Origin: Clostridium pascui
GTDB taxonomy: Bacteria > Bacillota > Clostridia > Clostridiales > Clostridiaceae
Direction: 5' to 3'
Length of the DNA stretch: 64,000 bases
Assembly: GCF_016908015.1 (NCBI RefSeq)
Contig: NZ_JAFBDB010000010.1
Location: 1-64,000 of the forward strand
Within the stretch, counting starts at the first letter, position 1, and each line of letters starts with the position of its first letter. A model generated the notes under the pieces. It searched no databases. It worked only from the letters and a program-made list of their open reading frames with translations, and was not told the DNA's origin. Below, in pieces: positions 27,399 to 35,712 of this stretch. The position numbers and the translations under genes were made by a program.

Positions 27399-28275
27399 CC
27401 ACTATCACCTCATTTGTATTATCTAAAAACCATTTTGCCACCTGCTCACATATTTCATCTGCACGAAAATAGTAGCTATTGTGAATATCGTCAATAACGT
27501 ATAATCTTTTACTACACGCTAGCTTATCATAATAACGTTTAAAATAATCAGGAGAAAAGTAGCGGTCTGATAAAGTTTGAAATACTAGCACTGGGCATTT
27601 TGGCTCACCTTTAATATAACTATTCTTTCCTATTAAAATTTCCATAAATGCTGCTAACCAATTAATATTTGCTTTAAACATCTGTGGATTCTCTAGAAGT
27701 GCCATCTTATAAAGCCTATCGTCCTGTTCCTTGTTTTTTCCATAATACTTTGGCGGAGTCATATTAAAATAAAGACTAGGAGATATTTTCTTAAGAAACT
27801 TCAGCATTATATAGCCCATTTTTCCAAGGCATAATGGAATGCCTATTGGTGATAAATCCTCATATATGCCAACACCATACTGAGCAAAAGCATCTAATCT
27901 ATTGCTGTATGATGCATAATATTGTCCCATAATTCCACCTATACCTGTACCGCCAAAAAAGAACAACTTACCATTGAAGTTTTCTTTTATATAATCTACA
28001 CAACTATCCAAATCAGATATCACCCCTAAGGCAGTAAATTCATTAATACTGCCCTCACTGTTACCAATACCGGATAAATCCACCGCAAAGATATTGAAAC
28101 CATACTTTGACAGCGGCTCGTATGCTTTTTTTGCCAATCCTGCCACCGAGGCTACTGGCGTCTGAATATATAATATATTTGGTGCATCAATTGATATGAA
28201 ATAGTGACGACAAAATAGTTGCCGCCCTTTCTTATTAAGAATTGATATTTCATTCCACATATGTTTGCCTTTCAT
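27385..28275 (-). CDS. Alpha/beta hydrolase
   Basis: 296 residues. FAVDLSGIGNSEGS is the oxyanion/strand region, and FFGGTGIGGIMGQYYA stands where a GxSxG nucleophile elbow is expected. Here the elbow reads GTGIGG, with Thr or Gly in place of Ser. VLVFQTLSDRYFSPD and DIHNSYYFR fit the acid and histidine positions. Either an inactive homologue or one with an altered nucleophile. AAGGGGG lies before the ATG. First gene of an operon with TetR. Confidence 0.8.
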   Translation of the reverse strand: MKGKHMWNEISILNKKGRQLFCRHYFISIDAPNILYIQTPVASVAGLAKKAYEPLSKYGFNIFAVDLSGIGNSEGSINEFTALGVISDLDSCVDYIKENFNGKLFFFGGTGIGGIMGQYYASYSNRLDAFAQYGVGIYEDLSPIGIPLCLGKMGYIMLKFLKKISPSLYFNMTPPKYYGKNKEQDDRLYKMALLENPQMFKANINWLAAFMEILIGKNSYIKGEPKCPVLVFQTLSDRYFSPDYFKRYYDKLACSKRLYVIDDIHNSYYFRADEICEQVAKWFLDNTNEVIVDAKI

Positions 28276-28535
28276 TAAAATCCCCCTTGTAATTATATGA
28301 CTAATTTTATTTTATAGTCATATAATAAGCTGAAATTTTTAAGCTGTCAAGAATTTCTTGGTATTCACATGAAACTTAATAGTAAAAAATAAAGCACCTA
28401 TCTAGCGAAGTAAAATACTCCCTGTCAAGTAGACAGAGAGCATTTTTATTTCTGATAAATATTTTTAAGTGGTGCGTTATGAAAAAGAATAAATCCTAAT
28501 AAAATAAAAAGCGATAAATAATTATGAAGTTTTTA

Positions 28536-29174
28536 TTATTTAAATTGTTGAGAATTCATAATAACTTTTGCTATTGGTTTCCAATCATTCATTTGTTCTT
28601 TTGTACAATTAAATGTTGAAAGTAATAATCTTCCATCCAAATCAGTGAACCATATTAAATTATAAACCTCTGTATCAACTGCAGGGGTTAGTACTTCTAG
28701 AACGCCCACATCTTTTCCATTAATCTTTTCTACACTTGAGTTATACCATTGTGCAGATGGATACATATTTTCAAAACTTTTTTTCAAAGTATTCATATAT
28801 GCTGAGATTTCACTGTTTTTTGCTTGGTTTTGTGTATGATTTAGTGCAATATTAATCGATCCATTTTCATTAGTATAAATTATTGTTGGTCTTCTTTCTG
28901 AAGGATACTTCGTCTTAGCCATTTCTTCTGACATAATACTGAAAGACTTTGGAATTAGCATATCAGCTTTATTTGATAAAACACTCATCTTTTCTAGCTT
29001 TATTTTCTCCTTACCTGCTTCAAATTCTGTTTTAGGACCTTCTGTTTTAGCAGCTTCTGTTTTAGTACTTTCTGTTTTAGTAGCGTCTGTTTTAATACTT
29101 TTTCCACAACCATTAAATAGAATTGAAGTACCTATAATAATTAGGACAAAGTATAAAGTCATGATTTTTTTCAT
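28536..29174 (-). CDS. Lipoprotein with KTE repeats
   Basis: 212 residues. A signal peptide with lipobox ILFNGC gives lipidation at Cys23. A low-complexity spacer of KTE-x-x repeats follows (KTESTKTEAAKTEGPKTE), then a folded domain with ADMLIPKSFSIMSEEMAKTK and IIYTNENGSINIALNHTQNQ, resembling DcrB/YqgU-like lipoproteins. An AAAAGGAGG site precedes the ATG. An agr-type promoter module lies 62 bp upstream, making it a candidate quorum-regulated surface protein. Confidence 0.85.
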   Translation of the reverse strand: MKKIMTLYFVLIIIGTSILFNGCGKSIKTDATKTESTKTEAAKTEGPKTEFEAGKEKIKLEKMSVLSNKADMLIPKSFSIMSEEMAKTKYPSERRPTIIYTNENGSINIALNHTQNQAKNSEISAYMNTLKKSFENMYPSAQWYNSSVEKINGKDVGVLEVLTPAVDTEVYNLIWFTDLDGRLLLSTFNCTKEQMNDWKPIAKVIMNSQQFK

Positions 29175-29235
29175 TAAATTTTCCTCCTTTTAATACCTCA
29201 TAATTTAATTATTGAATAATATGAATAGCATAATT

Positions 29236-29303
29236 AAATTAACATATATAAATAAAAATGTTAATACATTTGGCACGAAACGTACAAATCTGAACATAAA
29301 CGG
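29236..29303 (-). promoter_or_regulatory. agr-type promoter module A
   Basis: In gene direction: half-site CCGTTTATG (29295-29303), 11-nt gap, half-site ACGTTTCGT (29275-29283; written here as the shared form, this copy ACGTTTCGT), 10-nt gap, -35 TTAACA (29259-29264), 17-nt spacer, -10 TAATTT (29236-29241). The same layout recurs in modules B, C, D and E. Serves the 28536 lipoprotein gene. Confidence 0.75.
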
Positions 29304-29360
29304 AACAAAATTAGTGACTTTGGGTGTGGTATGTGCGATTCATAATTTGCAAATAAATAA

Positions 29361-29383
29361 AGCTAACCTAAATTTGATTAGCT
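29361..29383. terminator. AGCTAA-type terminator hairpin
   Basis: AGCTAA...TTAGCT stem with flanking A and T runs. Near-identical hairpins stand at 44013 and 45673, each just upstream of an agr-type promoter module. It insulates the module from the gene on its right. Confidence 0.8.
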
Positions 29384-29407
29384 TTTGCCTACTATTAATC
29401 ACATATA

Positions 29408-29737
29408 TCAAGAATAACATTTAATAATTTTTTCTCTTTCACTTGCATACTCAAAAACATTGTGGCACAGTATCACATCAAATGATTCATCTTCAAAATT
29501 CTTAACTGCATTTATATCTCCTTTTATTTGAGTATACTCATTTTCTGTAAATCTATCCTGAAGCGTCTTTTCATCTGGCTCAATTGCTATAACCTCATTG
29601 TCTATAGCAAAATGGTCAGCTGTTATACCATTTCCACTTCCAAAATCTAAGACTCTTTTATTATGTATAAATTTTAGTTGGTCTCATATCATTTTCTTTT
29701 GTAATAATTCCCAAGGAACAATAGCCTTAACAATCAT
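29408..29737 (-). pseudogene. SAM-dependent methyltransferase, interrupted and truncated
   Basis: Starts MIVKAIVPWELLQKKMI, then an in-frame TGA (29684-29686), then DQLKFIHNKRVLDFGSGNGI, EVIAIEPDEKTL and FDVILCHNVFEYA, the class I methyltransferase motifs I to IV. The frame ends after about 110 codons, so the C-terminal half is also lost. The TGA most likely replaced a Trp or Arg codon. Confidence 0.85.
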
Positions 29738-29832
29738 TTTTAACACCTCTTATTATTAAACTATATAAATAATTTTTTCTTCATCTTTATTTACTTTTGC
29801 GCTACAAAATAAGAAAATTGTTCCTAAATTTA

Positions 29833-30357
29833 TTATAATGGAGACTCTATAATAAACTCATTAGGGATTAAGTGTTCATCAATATCATAAAATTTAATTT
29901 CATCACTATTTTCTGAACTTATTACTGTAAAAGGTTTAGTATTTTCAATTAGTATTTCTTTTGTATGTATCCCATTATCTATTTCTATCCTTGATACGTG
30001 CATCTTGTTTAAAGATAAAAATATATATCCTTGACCATTACTAGTAACTTTTAAAATTTCGTCTGAAATTCCTGGCAAACCTCCACCTAAACGAAAGAAA
30101 TATCCTAATGATAATCCAGGTCTATTTTGATATATAGAGAATGTATACTTACTTAAATCCTCTGAATAAAAAAGTAAAGCTCCAAAATCATCATTAATAT
30201 CTTTCGCTGTAATCCATTCTTCTGGAATCCTATGTGCTTTACGAGCATCCTCTTCTGTATTATCTTTTGATACTCCTATATTTCCTTGACTTATTAGCAC
30301 TATAATCACCAAAAAAAATATACTTAATATCGTAATAATATATTTTTTAAATTTCAT
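29833..30357 (-). CDS. Signal-anchored exported protein of unknown function
   Basis: About 174 residues starting at ATG 30357, because GGGGGAG lies directly before it. An N-terminal membrane anchor (IITILSIFFLVIIVLIS) is followed by an extracellular domain beginning HRIPEEWITAKDINDDFGAL. No family recognised. Its upstream sequence is shared with the duplicated small membrane genes at 31511 and 35099. Confidence 0.7.
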   Translation of the reverse strand: MKFKKYIITILSIFFLVIIVLISQGNIGVSKDNTEEDARKAHRIPEEWITAKDINDDFGALLFYSEDLSKYTFSIYQNRPGLSLGYFFRLGGGLPGISDEILKVTSNGQGYIFLSLNKMHVSRIEIDNGIHTKEILIENTKPFTVISSENSDEIKFYDIDEHLIPNEFIIESPL

Positions 30358-30412
30358 ATACTCCCCCATGATATTTATTAGATATAGACTTCTCTGAAAA
30401 CAAGTCTGCCTA
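30358..30412 (-). promoter_or_regulatory. Shared 5' leader, copy 1
   Basis: Just before the start: AGACTTGTTTTCAGAGAAGT CT then ATCTAATAAATATCATGGGG GAG. AGACTT and AAGTCT can pair into a 6-bp hairpin upstream of the ribosome site. The same leader occurs at 31757-31870 and 35342-35458, before unrelated coding sequence. Confidence 0.6.
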
Positions 30413-30521
30413 TATCTTTACCAACCTTAAGTTTATAAAGTCTTATGTTATTTCATCTTAGATTAATCTTGGTATGTGAAATTATAACATTATGTCATAA
30501 TGCAGATACAAAATCTAACGC

Positions 30522-30821
30522 TTAATCAATCCATCTATTTTTTATATAGTATCTTACATAAAATGGTGATATACATAATACTGTAAAAAACCAGGCAAAA
30601 TAAGCAATAATAAAAAATACGTCGAATAAATCAAAAAGAGTTTTTTTAAATACTAAAGGAAGTATAATTAAAGCAGAATTTATTAAACGATAAATAAAAT
30701 ATATATGATGCTTAGTTCTACAATTATTACATTCTATAGTTCCATATCCTTCAGAAATTGATTTCATAATAGTTTTCCATTTGAATTCATTAGAGCAATT
30801 CTTACATCTCTGAATAGGCAA
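30522..30821 (-). CDS. CxxC-20-CxxC type zinc-ribbon membrane protein
   Basis: 99 residues. CKNC near residue 6 and CNNC near residue 31, about 21 residues apart, form a zinc ribbon. Two membrane segments (NSALIILPLVF; VFFIIAYFAWFFTVLCI) follow. This is the cxxc_20_cxxc layout known from Firmicutes. Function unknown. AGGAGGG lies before the ATG. Confidence 0.75.
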   Translation of the reverse strand: MPIQRCKNCSNEFKWKTIMKSISEGYGTIECNNCRTKHHIYFIYRLINSALIILPLVFKKTLFDLFDVFFIIAYFAWFFTVLCISPFYVRYYIKNRWID

Positions 30822-31055
30822 ATTAAATACCCTCCTCTTAAATTATTTCATGAATTAACACGATATTACTTAAATCTTCATTTAAAAGTTTATGAAGTCT
30901 TATGTATGTTATTTCCTCTTAAATTAATCTTAGTATGTAAAATAAGAAGAATCTGTCTTATACTTTATCGTTTTATTATCAATAAATCCATTTATTTTCC
31001 ATATGTGCTATAATATTCACATAATCAATTTCAAATGTGAAAGGAACATAATATC

Positions 31056-31352
31056 ATGATTGATAAGTTTCTACGTAACTTGCAGGAAGATATATTTGAT
31101 GAAAAAGGATACTACTTTTTATACATTATTGTATCTTGCATATCCTTTGTGATTACTATTGAACAATATAAATTATTATGCGAAGTAATTAGGCTTATAT
31201 TAAGTGCAACAGCTCTACTGCTTTTAACGTTAATTTATCTTAGATGTAAGGATTCTAGAAGTGAGAAACAAGGGAAGTCCATTTTTCACTATATTCTTTT
31301 CTTTATTGTATTAACTTTAGCTTGTATATATAATATTAAAAAGTTGAATTAA
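31056..31352 (+). CDS. Small membrane protein
   Basis: 98 residues with three hydrophobic segments (FLYIIVSCISFVITI; VIRLILSATALLLLTLIYL; YILFFIVLTLACIY). An AAAGGAAC site precedes the ATG. It is one of few plus-strand genes here. No family recognised. Confidence 0.6.
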   Translation: MIDKFLRNLQEDIFDEKGYYFLYIIVSCISFVITIEQYKLLCEVIRLILSATALLLLTLIYLRCKDSRSEKQGKSIFHYILFFIVLTLACIYNIKKLN

Positions 31353-31510
31353 AAATTAAGACTTTGCTAATGAATAGTGGTGATTAAGTGAACTCATTTT
31401 ATATTAATGTACTTTTTGGCTATTTTAGAAAATTTAATATCACTAATAAATTTTATTAACTAATAATTTAAACCTTAGTCGTCATATTCTACTGTTTTAT
31501 AATATTTCTA

Positions 31511-31750
31511 CTACCTATCTTCCTTTTTAGCTTTGTTATATCCATTAATAATTAACACTGAAGATATTAATGATAGGAAATATGAAATATCACTGTCACT
31601 TGGTAAAAGTCTACTTACAATAACAAACAATAGAATTGATAATCCAAAAACCTGTAACAAAAATCTATTTTCTTTTTTCTTAAATAGATCACTTTCAGTA
31701 AAAAATGATATGCCATCCGTTATATTTTTTCTATCATCACTTTCTCTCAA
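31511..31750 (-). CDS. Small membrane protein, duplicated copy 1
   Basis: About 80 residues. The conserved start is probably TTG at 31750 (LRESDDRKN), because GGGGGGAG lies 7 nt before it. The ATG two codons upstream is only 1 nt from that site. Two membrane segments (FLLQVFGLSILLFVIV; ISYFLSLISSVLIINGY). Nearly identical to 35099-35341. Function unknown. Confidence 0.65.
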   Translation of the reverse strand: MRESDDRKNITDGISFFTESDLFKKKENRFLLQVFGLSILLFVIVSRLLPSDSDISYFLSLISSVLIINGYNKAKKEDR

Positions 31751-31756
31751 GATCAT

Positions 31757-31870
31757 GCTCCCCCCATGATATTTATTAGATACAGACTTCTCTACGAACA
31801 AGTCTGCCTATGTCTTTATTCACTTTAATCATATATGAGCTTAGATTATAATACTCTTGCGCCACAAAAT
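31757..31870 (-). promoter_or_regulatory. Shared 5' leader, copy 2
   Basis: Contains TTTTGTGGCGCAAGAGTATT, then AAAGTGAATAAAGACATAGG, then the AGACTT...AAGTCT hairpin arms and the GGGGGGAG site. AAGAGTATTATAAT could serve as an extended -10 region. Shared with 35342-35458. Confidence 0.55.
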
Positions 31871-31941
31871 ACTATAATTGCGCCATAGTTTCCCTTTAAT
31901 ATTTCATCAGTCCTTAATGTTTTTTATCTGGACTTTAGAAA

Positions 31942-32262
31942 TTACTTTTTCTTTTTTACTTTTGGAGTAGGAAGTTCTTCATACATCTCTGTAATTAGTC
32001 GATATAAGAACTCTTTGTTATCAACATCATCAACTAAAAGCATTGGTTTTGCACCATCATAAGGCAATTCCTCGGTTGTCTCTAGCATCAACTGTCTGCT
32101 GGCTTTGGTTATCTTAACCAAAAAACGGTCATCATATATTCCTCCAAAAATCTTTCCTTGAAAATATAAAATATATTCTCCCATCATTTTTCTATAAGAA
32201 ATATTGTCCAGTATATCTAACTGTCCAATAATAAAATCTAAATATTCTTGACTAGATGCCAT
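31942..32262 (-). CDS. TfoX N-terminal domain protein
   Basis: 106 residues. SYRKMMGEYILYFQGKIFGG then IYDDRFLVKIT and the basic tail KVKKKK match the TfoX/Sxy N-terminal domain. In Gram-negatives TfoX activates competence. Short stand-alone forms in Firmicutes have unknown roles. AGGAGAT lies before the ATG. Confidence 0.9.
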   Translation of the reverse strand: MASSQEYLDFIIGQLDILDNISYRKMMGEYILYFQGKIFGGIYDDRFLVKITKASRQLMLETTEELPYDGAKPMLLVDDVDNKEFLYRLITEMYEELPTPKVKKKK

Positions 32263-32289
32263 ATCTTATCTCCTCCACAAATTTAAAAT

Positions 32290-32700
32290 TTATTCTCCCA
32301 GTTCTTTTTTTAAATCTGCTATATAAAGTGATTGCTGTTTTTTTAGATACAAACCTACAAATAAATTCATTATAGGATTATTTACTGATACTTCTTCTAT
32401 AAATTCAATCTGCGTACTATTGTTAGTAATAGGACTAAAAACTCCAATCCAATGACCATTCATGTTTTTATTACTCATATCGAATTCATATCGCTCATAA
32501 GGCTTTTTTAAAGTAATATTAAATTTAGTAGGGAAATTATCTTTTGTATATTCTGTAAAAGAGTTTCCATCTATTGAAACATCAATTTTACTTAAATCGC
32601 TCCGCCACTCATATTTATTGTTATTTGTAACTATTTCCCATACTTTTTTAATATCTGTTTTAAATGTCGCTGTAATGGTTGATTTCTTCATAGCATACAT
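32290..32700 (-). CDS. SRPBCC (START-like) ligand-binding protein
   Basis: 136 residues. MKKSTITATFKTDIKKVWEI and the alternating beta strands with a final amphipathic helix (LYLKKQQSLYIADLKKEL) fit the polyketide cyclase/SRPBCC fold. GGGAG lies before the ATG. 28 bp separate it from the TfoX gene downstream, suggesting co-transcription. Confidence 0.85.
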   Translation of the reverse strand: MYAMKKSTITATFKTDIKKVWEIVTNNNKYEWRSDLSKIDVSIDGNSFTEYTKDNFPTKFNITLKKPYERYEFDMSNKNMNGHWIGVFSPITNNSTQIEFIEEVSVNNPIMNLFVGLYLKKQQSLYIADLKKELGE

Positions 32701-32752
32701 TCTCCCTCATAAATTTACTGTTTATAATAATCAACTTAAAATTACTATTTAG

Positions 32753-33013
32753 TTACTTGTACTCATTCGGAACAGGAATATCAAATTTCTCGCACAATAG
32801 TTTTACATCATGCACATCATTTTCATCATGCTCATAGCCCAAGTGAAATAATACTTGATTTTCAGCATTAATACATCTTACCACTTTATCACCTATTTTC
32901 CCAATCCCACTAAACACATCTGGGGGATATGCTTCTCTCTCAAAAACAATGTACTCTTGTTCGTTGAATTTAAATATATGAAGATCAATTATCCTACCTT
33001 TAATATCTTTTCA
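32753..33013 (-). pseudogene. C-terminal remnant of a nucleotidyltransferase (LinB/ANT-like)
   Basis: The frame KDIKGRIIDLHIFKFNEQEY, GIGKIGDKVVRCINAE, FHLGYEHDENDVHDVKLLCE and end PVPNEYK matches the C-terminal half of aminoglycoside/lincosamide-type nucleotidyltransferases. The N-terminal GS...D.D catalytic part is missing and no start is present. Not recorded as a full gene because translation cannot begin. Confidence 0.75.
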
Positions 33014-33105
33014 AACCGTGTGAGATATGGTTGTATATGCTAATATATAAGTATTATAGATTACTGTTGTAAGGCTTAATTATAATATTCACAATTAAAT
33101 CTGTA

Positions 33106-33726
33106 TTATCTTTTGTCATAATAAAAAATATTCTCAATTATATTTGGTAAAACTTTGTAAATTGAGCAATTCATTTTTCTTTCAAAATATTCTTTTATTT
33201 CAAAAAGCTTATTCCATCTCATAACAGTATATTCATTCGCACTATACCTACGTGTTACATCAACTAACCGTTGTTCAATCAAGCAAAATCCTGTTGGTAG
33301 CGCTAAAGCATCGCATAATTGAATCAATAAATCATAATCATCATAGATTACCGAATCAATATACTTTTTTATAAAATTATAGTCCTCTTTAGTTATATCT
33401 AACTTACCAATTACAGACCTTATATCTTTTATACTATATGAATGGGTAATACATATTTTAGCTACATCATCCCAACCTTGATTACTACAATATTTAAATC
33501 CTTCAATTGTATGTCTTTCTTGTACTACACCAACCCTTCGACCTATATCATGTAACAATCCTAAAATATAAGCCTTATTACTATCCATATCATCACAAAA
33601 TCCAGAAATATTTTTACAAGCCAGAGCTACATACTCTGAATGTTTTACCCATTTTCCTTTATTTAGTCTTTCTGCTTCTCTTAAAGCATTTATTGCAATA
33701 TCTTTATTAGGATACTTTTTATTCAT
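33106..33726 (-). CDS. HD-domain phosphohydrolase
   Basis: About 206 residues, ATG 33726 preferred (GAAGG site) over the upstream 33783. GLLHDIGRR is the HD doublet. WVKHSEYVALACKNI and ICITHSYS supply the other metal-binding histidines. Probably a nucleotide or phosphoester hydrolase. A partial copy of its 3' end lies at 41985-42137. Confidence 0.88.
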   Translation of the reverse strand: MNKKYPNKDIAINALREAERLNKGKWVKHSEYVALACKNISGFCDDMDSNKAYILGLLHDIGRRVGVVQERHTIEGFKYCSNQGWDDVAKICITHSYSIKDIRSVIGKLDITKEDYNFIKKYIDSVIYDDYDLLIQLCDALALPTGFCLIEQRLVDVTRRYSANEYTVMRWNKLFEIKEYFERKMNCSIYKVLPNIIENIFYYDKR

Positions 33727-33822
33727 AACTAATACCTTCTTACTTTTTATAATTGATAAATCTTTTTTACAGTTGTGACGCATAATTTCTACTGCTACGA
33801 CACTTTAAAAGAAGATTACGAA

Positions 33823-34278
33823 TTAAACACACTTATTATTCTTGATATATTTTTCTATAACTTCAATATCTGGAGGGCTAATCTCAATTGGTAAGTTATC
33901 AATTTCAAAGAATTTTAAAGAACTGCTTTCTTCATTATCTATATGTAATTCACCACTATATACATTTGTGGTAACAACATTATATACTTCATCACCATGA
34001 GGGTATATATAATGTTGTCTTTCACCAGAAAAAACGCCAAATAATTTTAAATCCTTTAAACTTATTGACAAACCTGTTTCTTCTTTCACTTCCCTAATAG
34101 CAGTTTCTTCAACTTTCTCACCTATTTCTATTGAGCCACCAGGTAAACCCCATTTTTTATTATCAGTTCTTAACTGCATTAGGATTTTATTTTTATCACT
34201 AATAATTACACACGTTCCACACTGAATTAGTGGTCTTTTACCAACAAATTTCCTCAACTCAAGTATATAATTACTCAT
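33823..34278 (-). CDS. Nudix hydrolase
   Basis: 151 residues with the full Nudix box: GGSIEIGEKVEETAIREVKE then ETGLSI. Probably hydrolyses a nucleoside diphosphate derivative. GGGAGG lies before the ATG. Substrate unknown. Confidence 0.95.
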   Translation of the reverse strand: MSNYILELRKFVGKRPLIQCGTCVIISDKNKILMQLRTDNKKWGLPGGSIEIGEKVEETAIREVKEETGLSISLKDLKLFGVFSGERQHYIYPHGDEVYNVVTTNVYSGELHIDNEESSSLKFFEIDNLPIEISPPDIEVIEKYIKNNKCV

Positions 34279-34362
34279 AGTTTCCTCCCATTATTTATTT
34301 CTAATGTATAATTTAGTTCATCATATTATACTGCTGCCACACTTTATAAGAATATAACAGAT

Positions 34363-34659
34363 TTACCTTATCAATAGTTTATTTCTAAAATAGCCACCTA
34401 TTGAAATGGTTAATAACATTATCGAATTAAATATCGGGGAGTATTTAAACCCTTTAACTAATATTACACTTCCTGTAAGTATTGCTAATACACCTGTTAA
34501 TATACCTGTAATCTTACTTCTTTTAATATATTCTTCTGTATCTTTAGCTCTATGAGAACGGATAGTCATTTTTTTATAAATATTTTCTGGAAGTAGTTCT
34601 AAAATAATAGCTATACCTCCTAATACTAAATAAACATATGCAAAAGATGTAGAATTCAT
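34363..34659 (-). CDS. Small membrane protein
   Basis: 98 residues with three hydrophobic segments (AYVYLVLGGIAIILELL; ITGILTGVLAILTGSVILV; FNSIMLLTISIGGYF) and a basic loop between. TAGGAGG lies before the ATG. No family recognised. Confidence 0.65.
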   Translation of the reverse strand: MNSTSFAYVYLVLGGIAIILELLPENIYKKMTIRSHRAKDTEEYIKRSKITGILTGVLAILTGSVILVKGFKYSPIFNSIMLLTISIGGYFRNKLLIR

Positions 34660-34692
34660 AATATACCTCCTAATTTATAACAATACACTCTT

Positions 34693-35004
34693 CTATTTAA
34701 TATTAATGTACTTTTTTGCTATTTTAGAAAAAATAATATCTATAAGAAAATAGAGAGATGGTAAAGCAACAGCAGATGGACTATTATAAATTATGCATAA
34801 AACTCCTGAGAACATAATCCAAATACATTCCAATGTATTTCTAATAATCATTATTTTATTAAACGTTGTTTTATCAATAACTTCGTAGTTTTCTTCATTT
34901 AATCCACGTACTAAAGAAGGCATATTATATCTATTATTAAATGTGTAAATCCCTACATAAATTGCACCAATAATATAAACTACCCCAATTATAATTCTTA
35001 GCAT
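34693..35004 (-). CDS. Small membrane protein
   Basis: 103 residues with an N-terminal membrane segment (IIIGVVYIIGAIYVGIYTF) and two later ones. GAGGGGC lies before the ATG. Its last 45 bp recur at 31391-31440, the scar of a duplicated block. No family recognised. Confidence 0.65.
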   Translation of the reverse strand: MLRIIIGVVYIIGAIYVGIYTFNNRYNMPSLVRGLNEENYEVIDKTTFNKIMIIRNTLECIWIMFSGVLCIIYNSPSAVALPSLYFLIDIIFSKIAKKYINIK

Positions 35005-35029
35005 AAAACTTTCGCCCCTCTATTTTAAT

Positions 35030-35458
35030 CGCACTAATAAATTTTATTAACTAATAATTTAGGCTTTAGTCGTCATATTCTACTGTTGTATAATATTTCT
35101 ACTGCCTATCTTCCTTTTTAGCTTTGTTATATCCATTAATAATTAACACTGAAGATATTACTGATAGGAAATATGAAATATCGCTGTCACTTGGTAAAAG
35201 TCTACTTACAATAACAAACAATAGAATTGATAATCCAAAAACCTGTAACAAAAATCTATTTTCTTTTTTCTTAAATAGATCACTTTCAGTAAAAAATGAT
35301 ATGCCATCCGTTATATTTTTTCTATCATCACTTTCTCTCAAGATCAACTCCCCCATGATATTTATTAGATATACACTTCTCTACAAACAAGTCTGCCTAT
35401 GTCTTTATTCACTTTAATCATATATAAGCTCTGATTATAATACTCTTGCGCCACAAAA
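35030..35458. repeat. Direct duplication, unit 2 (partner 31442-31870)
   Basis: See the first unit. Differences are scattered single bases. The start region differs (GGGGGAGTTGATCTTG here, GGGGGGAGCATGATCTTG there), which supports TTG as the conserved start. Confidence 0.9.
35099..35341 (-). CDS. Small membrane protein, duplicated copy 2
   Basis: About 80 residues, nearly identical to 31511-31750. This copy lacks the ATG of copy 1, and only TTG 35341 has a properly spaced GGGGGAG. Two membrane segments. Function unknown. Confidence 0.65.
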   Translation of the reverse strand: MRESDDRKNITDGISFFTESDLFKKKENRFLLQVFGLSILLFVIVSRLLPSDSDISYFLSVISSVLIINGYNKAKKEDRQ

Positions 35459-35461
35459 TAA

Positions 35462-35647
35462 GAAAAGGCGTCGTTGGACTATAAACAGGTTTAGTGGCAA
35501 ATGCTATATGCCCCATATAACTCCCAAAAGAATTATGCTCTTTCGTTTACCCAGCCACTGCTGAAGAGCAGTTTGAAGGAAATACCTGCAGCCATATTCC
35601 TCTCCTAAAAGTAAAATAAACTGGGATAGAAACGAAAAGGGTGAAAC
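35462..35647 (-). pseudogene. CPBP/Abi protease remnant with amber stop
   Basis: The frame LLLGEEYGCRYFLQTALQQW, LGKRKSIILLGVIWGI, then TAG, then HLPLNLF matches the EExxxR...FxxxH core of CPBP intramembrane proteases. TAG replaces the Trp of the usual WGIWHLP. Both ends of the gene are missing. Confidence 0.8.
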
Positions 35648-35712
35648 AAATAGGATCTTCATAAATATTTTTATGTCCTAATTAACATGCATATAATTGT
35701 ATATATTAAAAT

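Larger units (their letters stand above)
31442..31870. repeat. Direct duplication, unit 1 (partner 35030-35458)
   Basis: About 430 bp, including the leader, a small membrane gene and its 3' flank, are nearly identical to 35030-35458. Left of this unit, 31391-31440 matches the 3' end of the 34693 gene. A larger block was therefore duplicated and the left copy lost most of one gene. A third, heavily decayed piece lies at 40080-40195. Confidence 0.9.
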
